Source: Bacillota bacterium
GTDB lineage: Bacteria > Bacillota > Desulfotomaculia > Desulfotomaculales > VENG01
DNA: 64,000 nt
Direction of reading: 5' to 3'
Assembly: GCA_009711705.1 (NCBI GenBank)
Contig: VENG01000008.1
Location: forward strand, 163,535 to 227,534
The notes under the pieces are model-generated. The model was not told the DNA's origin. It ran no database searches and saw nothing but the letters and a program-made list of their open reading frames with translations. Of this stretch, positions 17,876 through 26,091 are shown in pieces. How positions within the stretch are numbered: position 1 is the first letter of the stretch; every line of letters starts with the position of its first letter. The position numbers and the translations under genes were made by a program.

Positions 17876-18505
17876 TTGGCCTTTGACATAGCTGTTTACA
17901 TGGGCGAGAGCGGCGAAACAATATCTATGAGCGATCCGGGAAAATTGGTGGTGCACCGTAAAAGGCAGGGCCACTGGAAGGCGTGCCGGGAAAAAGAGTT
18001 TAGACCGGTTCCCGCAGAGGGTATGAGCGGGCTGCGCCGGATGATGGGTGAGGTTCTTGAATTTATGGGTGAATGCAGGGTCTTTGTAGGGCAAACTGTC
18101 ACCGGAATACCCTATTTCGAACTGGAAAAATACAATTGCACGGTTTGGGAAATGCAGGGTAAACCCGGTGAGTTTTTGGATCATATTTTGGACCGGGAGG
18201 AAGAAGAGCAGCGACTGGAAAAAAAGACTCCCCTACTGGTGATGCCGGAGCCCGTAGAGGTAGGCGAAGGTCGCTTTCAGATTTCCATTAAGGAAGTACA
18301 GGACTGCGGCGGCGGTATAACCTCCAAGCAAGTATTGCAGCCGTTCTTACGCCGGGGCGAATTTTTTGAACTGGAAGTTAGCTGCAGCCATATACCGCCC
18401 TGGCTGGAAGCGGAATTCACCGGAGGCACCCTCAAGGGAGAAGTTTTGAGTTCGGACCCGGGTGAAATTAAATTGGTAGTTACTAAAAAATGCTGTGCCG
18501 ACTAA
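17876..18505 (+). CDS. AnfO-family nitrogenase accessory protein
   Basis: A 209-residue protein resembling the AnfO family, named for the iron-only nitrogenase but also found in molybdenum nif clusters. Matching traits: the N-terminal IAVYMGESGETISM, FVGQTVTGIPYFELEKY with VWEMQG, and the C-terminal SCSHIPPWLE. Its role is not known; an accessory function in assembly or electron supply is presumed. TTG 17876 follows AAAGGAGG. No anfG or second set of structural genes is present, so its presence is not evidence for an Fe-only enzyme. Confidence 0.7.
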   Translation: MAFDIAVYMGESGETISMSDPGKLVVHRKRQGHWKACREKEFRPVPAEGMSGLRRMMGEVLEFMGECRVFVGQTVTGIPYFELEKYNCTVWEMQGKPGEFLDHILDREEEEQRLEKKTPLLVMPEPVEVGEGRFQISIKEVQDCGGGITSKQVLQPFLRRGEFFELEVSCSHIPPWLEAEFTGGTLKGEVLSSDPGEIKLVVTKKCCAD

Positions 18506-18530
18506 AAAGGTAAAACCGGGGGGAAGACGC

Positions 18531-19400
18531 ATGCAGGAAGTTTACATTGTGGACAGCACCTTGAGGGATGGGGAACAGGCACCGGGTGTAGTATTTAATT
18601 TACAGGAAAAAGTCACCATAGCCAAACTACTGGACCGACTTGGAGTATACCAGATTGAAGCCGGTATCCCTATCATGGGTGGAGTGGAACAGGCCGCTAT
18701 CAAAGCCATTGCCGGTCTGGGGCTGACCAGCAGGGTGTCCACATGGAACCGCCTGCTGCTGGCTGACCTCCGGGCCTCCCTGGATTGCGGGATTAGAGAT
18801 TTGCACATCTCGGCCCCGGTTTCGGATATTCATATTAGTTACAAGCTGGCTAAATCTCGCCAGTGGGTGCTGGATTGCTTAAAACGTGCACTTCGCTATG
18901 CCGCTGACTACGGGTGCAGGGTGACAGTGGGGGCGGAAGACGCTTCCCGGGCCGATGAAAGCTTCTTGCTGGAATTGGCATTGTTGGCCCGGGAAATGGG
19001 TGCCGAGCGGCTGCGTTATTGCGATACGGTCGGTGTCATGACTCCTTTTGCCCTTTCCCTGGCCATTAGCCGCTTGCAAGAGAAATCAGGTATTGAGATT
19101 GAATTTCACGGTCACAATGATTTCGGCCTGGCCACCGCTAATTCCCTGACAGCCGTCACGGCAGGCGTCCGTTATATAGATACAACCATTGGAGGACTGG
19201 GAGAGAGGGCAGGAAATGCCTCATTGGAGGAACTGGCCGGGGCACTTAAAGGAACCTGTGGGATTGACCTGGGACTAAATAAGAAATTATTGCGGGTCCT
19301 TGGCCGTTACGTGGCCCGGGGGGCAAACCGGCCCTATCTGCAAAATAATTTTACCGCTAAGAATTTAATGCCTGGTAATTCTGTTTCCCATGCCGGTTAG
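18531..19400 (+). CDS. nifV: Homocitrate synthase NifV, short form
   Basis: A 289-residue enzyme of the homocitrate/isopropylmalate synthase family, which condenses acetyl-CoA and 2-oxoglutarate to homocitrate, the organic ligand of FeMo-co. DSTLRDGEQAPGV at the N-terminus and EFHGHNDFGLATANSL near residue 200 mark the TIM-barrel active site. Usual NifV is about 380 residues; this one stops after the barrel and lacks the C-terminal part, as in split clostridial NifV. ATG 18531 follows a GGGGGGAAG site. It is the last gene of the nif operon. Confidence 0.87.
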   Translation: MQEVYIVDSTLRDGEQAPGVVFNLQEKVTIAKLLDRLGVYQIEAGIPIMGGVEQAAIKAIAGLGLTSRVSTWNRLLLADLRASLDCGIRDLHISAPVSDIHISYKLAKSRQWVLDCLKRALRYAADYGCRVTVGAEDASRADESFLLELALLAREMGAERLRYCDTVGVMTPFALSLAISRLQEKSGIEIEFHGHNDFGLATANSLTAVTAGVRYIDTTIGGLGERAGNASLEELAGALKGTCGIDLGLNKKLLRVLGRYVARGANRPYLQNNFTAKNLMPGNSVSHAG

Positions 19401-19419
19401 CAGGAAAATTCACATAGGG

Positions 19420-19451
19420 AATACCCCCCTGCTATTATCAAGGGGGGTATT
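19420..19451 (+). terminator. Terminator of the nif operon
   Basis: AATACCCCCCT pairs with AGGGGGGTATT around a 10-base loop and is followed by TTTGAG. It lies 20 bases after the nifV stop and also faces the end of the convergent HEPN gene. Confidence 0.8.
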
Positions 19452-19469
19452 TTGAGAGGTATTCTACAT

Positions 19470-19892
19470 TTAACTATTATTATCCTCTTTAAGAGCATAT
19501 TGCACTGTCTTCAGTACAAGTTCCGCGTCCTTTATGGCCATTTCGGCATCTTCCAATTCATATTCTTCGGTAGGAATGAAATCTTCAGCACCGTAAAAAC
19601 TCAATTCCCTTTCTTTGCGCAGTCGCTTGGAGATTTTTTTTAATTCACTCAACCGCTCGTTCAAAACCTGGGGCAACAATTGGCGGTTCTTTTCCAACGT
19701 TCGGCCCACATCGTGTATTTTGGGCACCTCTACCCCAACCGATCTGAGTACTGCTTTTAATAACAGTTCAACTAATTCTTGTGCTTCTCTGACTACATCA
19801 GAATATGATTCATTGTCTTTATAAAATGTAAGCGCATCAAAGCGTACCTTTGCCTTTTTTAAATATGCCGCAGTCAGCTGATCTACTTTCAC
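19470..19892 (-). CDS. HEPN-domain protein, probable toxin of a HEPN/MNT module
   Basis: A 140-residue, mainly helical protein of the HEPN type (AKVRFDALTFYKDNESYSD, EAQELVELLLKAVL, then PKIHDVGRTL). In HEPN/MNT pairs the HEPN protein is usually an RNase toxin that is neutralised by AMPylation from its MNT partner. The His of KIHDVG could be the catalytic His; I did not identify the paired Arg with certainty. Its ATG overlaps the stop of the upstream MNT gene by 4 bases, as typical for this module. Confidence 0.75.
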   Translation of the reverse strand: MKVDQLTAAYLKKAKVRFDALTFYKDNESYSDVVREAQELVELLLKAVLRSVGVEVPKIHDVGRTLEKNRQLLPQVLNERLSELKKISKRLRKERELSFYGAEDFIPTEEYELEDAEMAIKDAELVLKTVQYALKEDNNS

Positions 19893-20410
19893 AAGTCCAT
19901 CCCCCCTGTAAAACCAATCTTCTTAGTCTGCCACTCCCAAGTGTTATTGCGCCGCACTTTACGTGCGCCCGATTCAACCAAAATTCTCTTTGTGGATTTA
20001 ATTATACGGGAAATTATTTGTACAGAATCGTATATTATAATGTGATTATCTATCAGGTCATAATATATCGGCTGCATTTTAAGAGCTTCATTAGTACCTA
20101 AAATATAAGGTGAAAGCTCACAAAGAATTTCTTCCTTTTCAAATATTTCCTGAGCCAGCAATTCGTGTTTCATTTCTATGCGTTCCACAAATTCCCTCAC
20201 CCGCTTGCTAAAACCGGGAACTTGCTTCAGAATAATCAATAAGTCCAAATCAGAATTTTTACGATTATCACCCCGCGCGTAGGACCCGAAAACAGCACAG
20301 CCTAAAAGAGAATGATCATAATAATCAATAATTTCTATTAATATATCAATAATATATTTCCTGTGTCGCGGAGAAAAGGTTTTAAATTGGGGCAAAACAT
20401 CATTTATCAT
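19889..20410 (-). CDS. MNT nucleotidyltransferase, probable antitoxin
   Basis: A 173-residue minimal nucleotidyltransferase. The motif FGSYARGDNRKNSDLDLLI (about residues 40-58) has the GS and DxD elements of the DNA polymerase beta fold. It is the partner of the HEPN gene directly downstream. ATG 20410 has an AGGTG site seven bases upstream; the GTG at 20419 is less well placed. The module sits between the nif operon and asnB on the minus strand and could be a transferable stability unit. Confidence 0.8.
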   Translation of the reverse strand: MINDVLPQFKTFSPRHRKYIIDILIEIIDYYDHSLLGCAVFGSYARGDNRKNSDLDLLIILKQVPGFSKRVREFVERIEMKHELLAQEIFEKEEILCELSPYILGTNEALKMQPIYYDLIDNHIIIYDSVQIISRIIKSTKRILVESGARKVRRNNTWEWQTKKIGFTGGMDL

Positions 20411-20581
20411 TATTATCACCTGTAATTCATATTCTATATTTTTCCTTTACCTCCTACTTCTATACAAAAAAAAAGAGTAACTAAGGCACTCTTTACCAGA
20501 GTAGTTCATGGATAAATTTAACAAAAAATGTATTGTAGCCGGATTATTTGTGATATACTTGATTCATAGGTGGGTAGTAAT

Positions 20582-20806
20582 ATGAAAAGTGTTAAGTACG
20601 ACCAATTTAAAAATAAAATAAAAAAGAATAACTTTTTACCAATTAGGATAATAAATCGCAGTGCCCCTCGTAGGCGCCCACGGGATGCCGGTGAGGCGGA
20701 GAACCTTGCTAGACTGGCAATAATTTCTTGGGGAAAAGCCATTGCCAGCGGTAAACTGCAAAAAAAGGGAGCCAGGCGTTACAGCCTCAATATAGATGCT
20801 AAATAG
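20582..20806 (+). CDS. Small basic protein of unknown function
   Basis: A 74-residue protein, rich in Lys and Arg (KNKIKKNN, APRRRPRDAGE), ending in SWGKAIASGKLQKKGARRYSL. I do not recognise a family. ATG 20582 follows an AGGTGG site. The stop overlaps the start of the decayed nucleotidyltransferase gene by 11 bases, so the pair was probably a two-gene toxin-antitoxin-like unit, now partly broken. Confidence 0.5.
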   Translation: MKSVKYDQFKNKIKKNNFLPIRIINRSAPRRRPRDAGEAENLARLAIISWGKAIASGKLQKKGARRYSLNIDAK

Positions 20807-21110
20807 ATTGGAAGATTTAAAAAAAACTGCATCACCGGTTGGATAAGATATTTATCTAGAGGTATATGGAGTAAAACCGGTACTTGTTGGCGGGGGAGCC
20901 TTGGAGTTTTATACACAAGGGAGTTATACCACCTTAGATGTTGACCTCGTGGTCCAGGTCAGGGATTATGCTAAAAGAGTTCTGTCGGAAATGGGTTTTC
21001 GCCGGGGTTTGGGGCAAAAAAGTTGGTATTGTGAATCGTTAGAGCTGTCTGTGCAAATACCGGATGACACACTGGCAGGATCCATGGATCGTATTACTGT
21101 GAATAAATAG
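20796..21110 (+). pseudogene. Decayed nucleotidyltransferase-like gene (DUF6036-like)
   Basis: Starting at ATG 20796 the frame reads MLNRLEDLKKTASPVG, then an in-frame TAA at 20844-20846, then DIYLEVYGVKPVLVGGGALE and YTQGSYTTLDVDLVVQV. The LVGGGALEFYT...TTLDVDLV pattern is typical of small nucleotidyltransferases. The product would be much shorter than usual at the C-terminus as well. One stop codon and an early end indicate a pseudogene. The start overlaps the previous gene. Confidence 0.65.
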
Positions 21111-21130
21111 AGAATAAAAGGGGTAACTGA

Positions 21131-21158
21131 ATACCCGGCCATCGGCCGGGTATTTTTT
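21131..21158. terminator. Bidirectional terminator between the pseudogene and asnB
   Basis: ATACCCGGCC pairs with GGCCGGGTAT around a 3-base loop; a run of six T follows on the + strand. It lies between convergent genes. Confidence 0.75.
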
Positions 21159-21170
21159 AGGTATTAATTA

Positions 21171-22670
21171 TTAAGCCGTGGCCCAGCGTCCTACGCTGGA
21201 AACCGCGCTGTCGGAATCGAAAAATTCACGGAAAATACGGTAGTAATATAATTCTTCTTTGCTGCGGATAGGAGGAGAAATCAAGTTGCGGTCACGGTTA
21301 AATTCCCGGTCGGAGATTTGCTCCGCCACCATTTCCTGAATTATACGGTCAGATCCGCATCCCTCTGCGAACTGCTCTTTATCCCTCCATAATATTTCAT
21401 CCGGCAGGTATCCTTCAAAAGCTTTTCGCAAGATCCACTTTTCTATCTGGCCATCGCCGTACAATTTTATTTCGGGCGGTAGTGCCGCTGCATAGGTAAC
21501 CAGGTCCAGATCCAGGAAAGGAACTCTACCCTCGATGGAGTGGGCCATGGACATGCGGTCCAAACGCTGCAGGTTAATATTATGAAGTGCTTTAATAGAC
21601 CGTAATAATTCTTCGTGCAATTCTTCTTCCGACTTTATTTCCTTGAGATAGCTGTAGCCCGAGAACAGTTCGTCTGCTCCCTCACCGGACAATATAACTT
21701 TAACATGCTGTGCCGCCAGCCTGGATACAAAATAGGTGGGAACGGCACTTCTAATCAGCGAAGGATCAAAGGACTCCAGATAGTATATAACCTTGGGCAA
21801 AGTGTCCAGTACTTCGTCTTTGGTATAGACGTATTCATGGTGTATTGTGCCCAGGTAATCCGCCACTGTTCTGGCGGCGGGCAGGTCACTGCCGCCTTCC
21901 ATGCCCACGCAGAAGGAGTTTAATTGTTCATCCTCAGTATGTCGCCGGGAAATGGCTGAAACCAGGCTGCTGTCCAGACCGCCGCTTAAAAGAACTCCCA
22001 GCGGCACATCTGCCATAAGTCTTTTAACCACTGCCTGTTCCAGCTTTGACCTAATATTGGCCATGGCTTCTTTCATCTTATGGTCATTCCAGTCTTTTAT
22101 ACCGGTATAAGGCGCTTTAAGCTCACGGTAAGGCTTTATCCCGGTTTCCGGGGTGTAATAATGCCCGGGAGGGAATTCTAAAATGTTGTCTGTCACACCG
22201 ATCAGGCATTTTAATTCTGAAGCAAAATAAATGCCGTTACTGTCTTCGGCATAATAAAGGGGCTTAATACCCAATGTATCTCTGGCGGCAAAGGGTTTGC
22301 CATGATCCGAGAGTACAAAGGCAAACATTCCGTCCAGCTCTTGTACACACCGGGTTCCCATTTCTTCGTACAGGTGAACCACCACTTCACTATCCGATTT
22401 GGTGCTAAATGTATGTCCACCTAAGCGTTCTTTTAACAGTCGATAATTATAAATTTCTCCGTTTACAATAACGTTAATGTCTCCCGTTTCGTTAGGGATG
22501 GGCTGGTGTCCCAGGTCCGGGCCGATAATGGAAAGACGTTTGTGTCCAAGATACAAATTGTCAAACTTACAAAGGTCGTCTTCATCCGGTCCCCGGTGGT
22601 GAACCTTTTCCACCATTTCCCATAAATTCTTCTCAGATTGTTTCCCGTACAGGGCAACAATTCCACACAT
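21171..22670 (-). CDS. asnB: Asparagine synthase (glutamine-hydrolysing) AsnB
   Basis: A 499-residue enzyme. The N-terminal glutaminase begins MCGIVALYG with the catalytic Cys at position 2 and contains VHHRGPDEDD and NGEIYNYR. The C-terminal synthetase has the PP-loop LLSGGLDSSLVSA (about residue 230) and SGEGADELFSGY. It makes asparagine from aspartate with glutamine nitrogen. It is a single gene behind an ANTAR-type attenuator on the minus strand. It differs in length and sequence from the second asnB at 32-33.9 kb, so the two are not recent duplicates. Confidence 0.93.
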   Translation of the reverse strand: MCGIVALYGKQSEKNLWEMVEKVHHRGPDEDDLCKFDNLYLGHKRLSIIGPDLGHQPIPNETGDINVIVNGEIYNYRLLKERLGGHTFSTKSDSEVVVHLYEEMGTRCVQELDGMFAFVLSDHGKPFAARDTLGIKPLYYAEDSNGIYFASELKCLIGVTDNILEFPPGHYYTPETGIKPYRELKAPYTGIKDWNDHKMKEAMANIRSKLEQAVVKRLMADVPLGVLLSGGLDSSLVSAISRRHTEDEQLNSFCVGMEGGSDLPAARTVADYLGTIHHEYVYTKDEVLDTLPKVIYYLESFDPSLIRSAVPTYFVSRLAAQHVKVILSGEGADELFSGYSYLKEIKSEEELHEELLRSIKALHNINLQRLDRMSMAHSIEGRVPFLDLDLVTYAAALPPEIKLYGDGQIEKWILRKAFEGYLPDEILWRDKEQFAEGCGSDRIIQEMVAEQISDREFNRDRNLISPPIRSKEELYYYRIFREFFDSDSAVSSVGRWATA

Positions 22671-22705
22671 AAAGTTGTATTAAACCCCTTTCGTTGTCCT
22701 CGAAA

Positions 22706-22751
22706 CAAAAAGGATCCCCGACCGTTTTACGGTCAGGGACCCCATTGTCCC
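22706..22751 (-). promoter_or_regulatory. ANTAR-type attenuator of asnB (first copy)
   Basis: On the minus strand, stem GGGAC/GTCCC with hexaloop AATGGG (22736-22751) overlaps the 5' arm of a terminator GGTCCCTGACCGT (22729-22741) paired with ACGGTCGGGGATCC (22712-22725), then six T. The loop has A at 1 and G at 4. I see no clear first hairpin upstream, so this is a less complete example than most. Confidence 0.55.
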
Positions 22752-22778
22752 GAATACTGAATTTTAAAATATAACGTT

Positions 22779-22808
22779 ATTATATACTTATTACTATAGT
22801 TAAGGCAA
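22779..22808 (-). promoter_or_regulatory. Promoter of asnB (first copy)
   Basis: On the minus strand TTGCCT (22803-22808) and TATAAT (22779-22784) are 18 bases apart. This is the same promoter form as at the other nitrogen-gene leaders. The rest of 22809-22990 between the divergent units shows nothing further. Confidence 0.6.
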
Positions 22809-22993
22809 ATACTGTCCGCTACTGTAATCCTTAACAGTTTATGATAAGCCGAGTATACATAAACTGGCAGAGGCTATGGACTTTTTTTTAAACTGCTGTG
22901 CTAATATGCTTCCCTACTTGGGCTACAGTCATTCATTTTTTGTAAAAAGTCGAATTCTAGCGGCGAACGGTGAAAATTGATGCTAAAAGGGGA

Positions 22994-23022
22994 TTGCCTT
23001 TTTGTAAAATTAATTATATAAT
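22994..23022 (+). promoter_or_regulatory. Promoter of the glutamate synthase operon
   Basis: TTGCCT (22994-22999) and TATAAT (23017-23022) are separated by 17 bases, directly upstream of the ANTAR-type leader. Confidence 0.65.
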
Positions 23023-23044
23023 AATTTTCATCAATTAAATAACC

Positions 23045-23121
23045 AGATACAATGGTGTATCTAAATTATGAGGCAATGATGCCCTCCCCGGAATAATATA
23101 TTTCTGGGGGAGGGCATTTTT
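23045..23121 (+). promoter_or_regulatory. ANTAR-type attenuator of the glutamate synthase operon
   Basis: Stem 1 AGATAC/GTATCT with loop AATGGT (23045-23062); nine bases; stem 2 GGC/GCC with loop AATGAT (23072-23083), whose GCC begins the perfect 9-bp terminator stem GCCCTCCCC (23081-23089) with GGGGAGGGC (23107-23115), followed by a T-tract. This is one of the two clearest examples, nearly identical to the leader of the ANTAR gene itself. Confidence 0.8.
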
Positions 23122-23168
23122 TGTTTTTAGACCGCTCTTTTTTATATTTTCGGAAAGGAAGGAGCTTT

Positions 23169-23609
23169 ATGGCAAAAATTTTAGTCAAACCTGAAGTTTG
23201 CATAGGATGCCACTTGTGTGAAGTTTGGTGCGCGGTGGCCCATTCCAAATCTAAAAACCTGATTAAGGCTTTTATGTATGAAGACCCCAAGCCGCTGCCC
23301 CGGGTGGCAGTGGAAGAAGATTTGCCGCTTACTTTCCCACTGCAGTGCCGGCATTGTGATGAGCCTGACTGTGTTTCGGCTTGCATAAGCGGTGCCTTAC
23401 ATAAGGACCCGGAAAGTGGCAGGGTGATTCACGACAAGGAAAGATGCGTAGGGTGTTACAGCTGTGTGCTGGTTTGCCCCTACGGAAATGTGTTTATCGA
23501 TCATGAGAACCGCAAGATTGTAAAATGTGATTTATGTGCCGGGCTGGATATGCCTTATTGTGTAAGTAATTGTCCCAATGAAGCGCTTATATATGTATCG
23601 GATTCTTAA
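23169..23609 (+). CDS. HycB/CooF-like polyferredoxin, four 4Fe-4S motifs
   Basis: A 146-residue iron-sulfur protein with cysteine motifs CIGCHLCEVWC, CRHCDEPDCVSAC, CVGCYSCVLVCP and CDLCAGLDMPYCVSNCP. This arrangement is found in electron-transfer subunits of hydrogenases, formate and CO dehydrogenases. Here it leads the glutamate synthase operon and probably feeds reducing power to or from the flavoprotein encoded next. ATG 23169 follows GGAAGGAG; the longer frame overlaps the attenuator. Confidence 0.88.
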   Translation: MAKILVKPEVCIGCHLCEVWCAVAHSKSKNLIKAFMYEDPKPLPRVAVEEDLPLTFPLQCRHCDEPDCVSACISGALHKDPESGRVIHDKERCVGCYSCVLVCPYGNVFIDHENRKIVKCDLCAGLDMPYCVSNCPNEALIYVSDS

Positions 23610-23642
23610 GTTTATCACCTGTTAGCAGGGGGAGATAGTTTT

Positions 23643-24935
23643 ATGCAAAAGTTTAATTACCTTATTATCGGCAATTCTGCCGGTGCCGTGGGGTGTATCG
23701 AAGGGTTAAGGACAGTAGATAAAAACGGCACCATAGCCGTGGTTTCTGAAGAGAGCCATCATGTTTACTCTAGGGCTTTGATTCCTTATTACCTGGATGG
23801 AAAAGTAAATAAAGAAAATATGCACTACAGGCCCCAGGATTTTTACCAGCGGGCCGGGGTTACCCTTTTTTCCGGTCAGAGGGCTTCTGAAGTCCATTTT
23901 GACACTAAAGAGGTGGTGATGGCCGGCGGTGAGCGGTTGGGTTATGAAAAACTCCTTTTGGCCACCGGTGGAAAACCTATTGTCCCACCCATTCCCGGTT
24001 TGGATAAAAGCAATGTTTTTACTTTCCTCAGCATGGATGATGTCTTAAAGATCGAAAAATCCCTGGCCGGGGCAAAAGACGCCGTAGTGCTGGGCGGCGG
24101 GGTAATTGGTCTTATGGCGGCAGAGGTACTCAAAAAGAAGGGCCTAAATGTGCACGTACTAGAACTTGCACCACGGGTTTTAGCACCGGTAATTGACGAG
24201 ACCGCCTCGGACATAGTAGAAAGTTCCTTTAAAGAGGTGGGGGTGGAAATTGCTACCAATAATACCATCCAAGAAATTCACGGTCAGGAAACAGTGGACA
24301 AAATAGTCTTAAAGGACGGAACTGTTCTTTCTTGTGACCTTTTAGTAGTAGGCGTTGGTGTATCACCCAGGGTGGACTTAGTAGCCAACACAGCCATAAA
24401 GATTGAACGAGGCATAGTTGTGGATCAAAAAATGCAGACTTCTGTACCAGATGTTTATGCATGCGGTGATTGCGCCTCCATTTATGACTTTATTACCGGT
24501 GAAAACCGCCCCTTGCCTTTATGGCCCAACGCTTATTCCGGGGGCAGGGTGGCTGCTTTCAATATGGCTGGAAAAAGCAGGTATTACACCTGGGGAACCG
24601 GTATGAACTCTATGCACTTCTTTGACACCAATATAATTAACGCGGGTATGAATGTCTCTGAAGAGAATGACCAAAACCTTGAAATCATTACCAAGGTAGA
24701 GAAGGAAAAAAGGATTTACCGCAAATTTGTGATCAATGAGCAAGGGCATATAAAAGGATTTGCTTTGATAGGGGAAGTAGCCAGGGCCGGGATATTACTT
24801 AATCTAATACGCAGTAAAGTTGATGTAAGGCCTTTTAAACAAAAGCTCCTGGAAGAGGACTTCGGCTATGCCCATATGCACGAAGAATTAAGGTGGCAGC
24901 TTTTAAAAGATGACGTGGTATTGGGAGTGATTTAG
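23643..24935 (+). CDS. FAD/NAD(P)-dependent oxidoreductase of the NirB/NADH oxidase type
   Basis: A 430-residue flavoprotein of the class with two dinucleotide-binding folds: IIGNSAGAVGCIEG at the N-terminus (FAD) and VVLGGGVIGLMAAEVL near residue 150 (NAD(P)H), plus the C-terminal FAD motif VYACGDCASI. It resembles the FAD domain of NirB and rubredoxin reductases. Placed between the polyferredoxin and the glutamate synthase subunits it probably supplies electrons to glutamate synthase in place of a standard GltD. The stop codon adjoins the ATG of the next gene. Confidence 0.85.
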   Translation: MQKFNYLIIGNSAGAVGCIEGLRTVDKNGTIAVVSEESHHVYSRALIPYYLDGKVNKENMHYRPQDFYQRAGVTLFSGQRASEVHFDTKEVVMAGGERLGYEKLLLATGGKPIVPPIPGLDKSNVFTFLSMDDVLKIEKSLAGAKDAVVLGGGVIGLMAAEVLKKKGLNVHVLELAPRVLAPVIDETASDIVESSFKEVGVEIATNNTIQEIHGQETVDKIVLKDGTVLSCDLLVVGVGVSPRVDLVANTAIKIERGIVVDQKMQTSVPDVYACGDCASIYDFITGENRPLPLWPNAYSGGRVAAFNMAGKSRYYTWGTGMNSMHFFDTNIINAGMNVSEENDQNLEIITKVEKEKRIYRKFVINEQGHIKGFALIGEVARAGILLNLIRSKVDVRPFKQKLLEEDFGYAHMHEELRWQLLKDDVVLGVI

Positions 24936-26081
24936 ATGCTGGTGCAAAAACACTACCAGAATGACAGGATGATACCGGAAAAGGACATAGACAATTGCGG
25001 CCTTTTCGGGGTAATGGATACAAGCGGTAGGAGATTCGGCGGTGAAATGGCAGTCAACGCCATAAAAAACATGAAAGTAAGGGGTAACGGCCTGGGCGGA
25101 GGATTTGCCATCTACGGTCTCTACCCGGAATATAAGGACTACTATGCCCTGCACATCATGTATCAAGACAAAAATATGTCAGCGAAAAGAAAAACCGAGG
25201 AATTACTGACCGAAAACTTTTATGTAGTTTATGACGAGGAAATTCCCACGAACCCGGAAATAAATGTGTTTTCACCGCCTCTTGTGTGGCGTTATTTTGT
25301 TAAGCCCCAGAAAAAGAGCGAAGAAGCCCATATGCTTGATGATGAGTATGTGGTTTCCAAAGTAATGCATATGAATACTGAGGTTGAAGATGTTTATGTT
25401 TTTTCCTCCGGTAAAAATATGGGTGTTTTCAAAGGAGTGGGATTTCCCGAGGAAATAGCAGATTACTTCATGCTGGAAAAACTTTACGAAGGATATATTT
25501 GGACGGTACACAGCCGGTTTCCCACTAATACACCGGGCTGGTGGGGAGGTGCCCACCCCTTCAGTATGCTGGACTGGACCGTTGTTCACAACGGAGAAAT
25601 TTCTTCCTATGGAACCAATAGAAGATTTTTGGAGTTGCACGACTTTTATTGCACCCTGCATACAGACACTGAAGTAATGGCTTATGCAGTTGACTTATTG
25701 ATGAGAAGGCAGGGACTGCCCATTGAAGTGGTATCCAAGATATTTGCGCCACCCATGTGGAATGCCATAGAGCGCATGAACAAGGAAGAAAAAGAGTTGT
25801 ATACCACGTTGCGCATGGTGTACGCCCCTTTGTTAATGAATGGTCCGTTCACCGTTGTTATCGCCCATCATAACGAGATGATCGGCATTACCGACAGAAT
25901 CAGGCTACGTCCCATAACAGCGGGGGCGAAGGGTAACCTGGTATTCTTATCCTCTGAAGAGATGGCCATCAGAAGAGTTTGTCCGGATCTGGAATTGACC
26001 TGGACCCCTGCCGGTGGAGAACCGGTTGTGGCAAGGTTAAATACAGAAGACCATTTGAAGAGTTTAAATAAATCCATTTGA
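24936..26081 (+). CDS. Glutamate synthase glutaminase subunit (class II GATase, archaeal-type split GltB)
   Basis: A 381-residue class II glutamine amidotransferase. The nucleophile Cys lies in DNCGLFGVMD, preceded by about 20 residues that may be a propeptide or an over-long start; ATG 24969 (MIPEKDI) is an alternative. Further family marks are WTVHSRFPTNTPGWWGGAHPF (up to 20 residues: TVHSRFPTNTPGWWGGAHP) and VVHNGEISSYGTN. It releases ammonia from glutamine for transfer to 2-oxoglutarate. In standard bacteria this domain is fused in GltB; here it is a separate gene. Confidence 0.88.
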   Translation: MLVQKHYQNDRMIPEKDIDNCGLFGVMDTSGRRFGGEMAVNAIKNMKVRGNGLGGGFAIYGLYPEYKDYYALHIMYQDKNMSAKRKTEELLTENFYVVYDEEIPTNPEINVFSPPLVWRYFVKPQKKSEEAHMLDDEYVVSKVMHMNTEVEDVYVFSSGKNMGVFKGVGFPEEIADYFMLEKLYEGYIWTVHSRFPTNTPGWWGGAHPFSMLDWTVVHNGEISSYGTNRRFLELHDFYCTLHTDTEVMAYAVDLLMRRQGLPIEVVSKIFAPPMWNAIERMNKEEKELYTTLRMVYAPLLMNGPFTVVIAHHNEMIGITDRIRLRPITAGAKGNLVFLSSEEMAIRRVCPDLELTWTPAGGEPVVARLNTEDHLKSLNKSI

Positions 26082-26091
26082 AGGTGATAAC

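Noticed and set aside
17876..18505. Evidence for an Fe-only nitrogenase from the AnfO-like gene
   Set aside because: No anfG/vnfG or second nifDK set is present, and AnfO-like genes also occur in molybdenum nif clusters; NifD carries normal Mo-type active-site motifs.
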